Assembly: GCA_003693905.1 (NCBI GenBank)
Contig: RFLL01000152.1
Location: forward strand, 1 to 5,817
Length of the DNA stretch: 5,817 nucleotides
From: Alphaproteobacteria bacterium
GTDB lineage: Bacteria > Pseudomonadota > Alphaproteobacteria > Kiloniellales > J153
Reading direction: 5' to 3'
Below the pieces are notes generated by a model. It saw only the letters and a list, made by a program, of their open reading frames with translations, was not told where the DNA came from and did no database searches. A program made the translations under genes and the position numbers. The first letter of the stretch is position 1, and every line of letters begins with the position of its first letter. Below, one piece after another: positions 5,526 to 5,817 of this stretch.

Positions 5526-5817
5526 ATGTCCGATGATCTTGCGCTCATGTCGGCCAGCGAAATGGTCGCGCGCTACCGCGACGGCAGCCTGTCGCCGGTC
5601 GAAACCACCCGGGCCGCGCTGGCGCGCATCGAGGCGCACGACAAGGTGCTCAACGCCTTCGTTCTGGTCGATGCCGAAGCGGCATTGGCCGAGGCGCGCA
5701 AGTCGGAGGAACGTTGGCGCTTGGGCGCGCCGCGCGGGCGCGTCGACGGCGTGCCGACGTCGATCAAGGACCTGATCCTGACCCGCGGCTGGCCGACCCG
5801 GCGCGGCTCGAAGACGA
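5526..5817 (+). CDS. Amidase signature family enzyme, N-terminal part, continues off the right edge
   Basis: Ninety-seven codons are visible. Amidase-signature enzymes hydrolyse amide bonds with a Ser-cisSer-Lys triad. The N-terminal helices are typical: LALMSASEMVARYRDGSLSP (5-24), then ALARIEAHDKVLNAFVLVDA (31-50). They are followed by GRVDGVPTSIKDLILTRG (71-88), in which K81 is the expected catalytic lysine, and WPTRRGSKT (89-97). The Gly/Ser-rich signature with both serines lies beyond the edge. The ATG at 5526 has a strong Shine-Dalgarno (GGGGGAG, 5514-5520) preceded by an A-rich stretch. The substrate is unknown; GatA of the amidotransferase is a relative, but the KDLILTRGWPT sequence looks more like a free-standing amidase. 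No convincing promoter was found in the 250-base gap before it. Confidence 0.93.
   Translation, partial: MSDDLALMSASEMVARYRDGSLSPVETTRAALARIEAHDKVLNAFVLVDAEAALAEARKSEERWRLGAPRGRVDGVPTSIKDLILTRGWPTRRGSKT

Noticed and set aside
1..5817. CRISPR array, tRNA, rRNA, insertion sequence or phage genes
   Set aside because: No regularly spaced repeats, RNA gene landmarks, transposase motifs or terminal inverted repeats were seen.

Overview
The window is very GC-rich. Every intact gene found is of a type common in Alphaproteobacteria, and the short secreted protein at 4964-5275 is especially typical of them. Lineage cannot be fixed further from sequence alone. Because stops are rare at this GC content, most long open frames are shadows of real genes.

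Layout, left to right. A secreted protein with a formylglycine-generating-enzyme (SUMF1-type) domain runs off the left edge on the minus strand (763 to 1). It is preceded by a plausible promoter and a possible nine-codon leader peptide. Next is a tight minus-strand operon read from 4153 down to 914: a class III PLP aminotransferase, a beta-keto acid cleavage enzyme (BKACE, formerly DUF849), and a TAXI-type TRAP transporter solute-binding protein. The first pair overlaps or nearly abuts; the second pair overlaps by 14 bases. A 219-base divergent region then separates this operon from apt (adenine phosphoribosyltransferase) on the plus strand. It holds overlapping candidate promoters and an inverted-repeat cluster. 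Apt converges on a small minus-strand secreted protein of unknown function. After a 250-base regulatory-looking gap, an amidase-signature enzyme starts on the plus strand and runs off the right edge.

The three-gene operon is the most coherent unit. The TAXI protein would capture a small organic acid or amino acid in the periplasm. The aminotransferase would exchange an amino group for a keto group. BKACE would cleave the resulting beta-keto acid with acetyl-CoA, giving acetoacetate and a new acyl-CoA. This suggests a beta-amino acid catabolic route with an unidentified substrate. The BKACE keeps its metal ligands but differs from the characterised lysine-pathway enzyme (Kce) at several substrate and catalytic positions, so its substrate is probably different.
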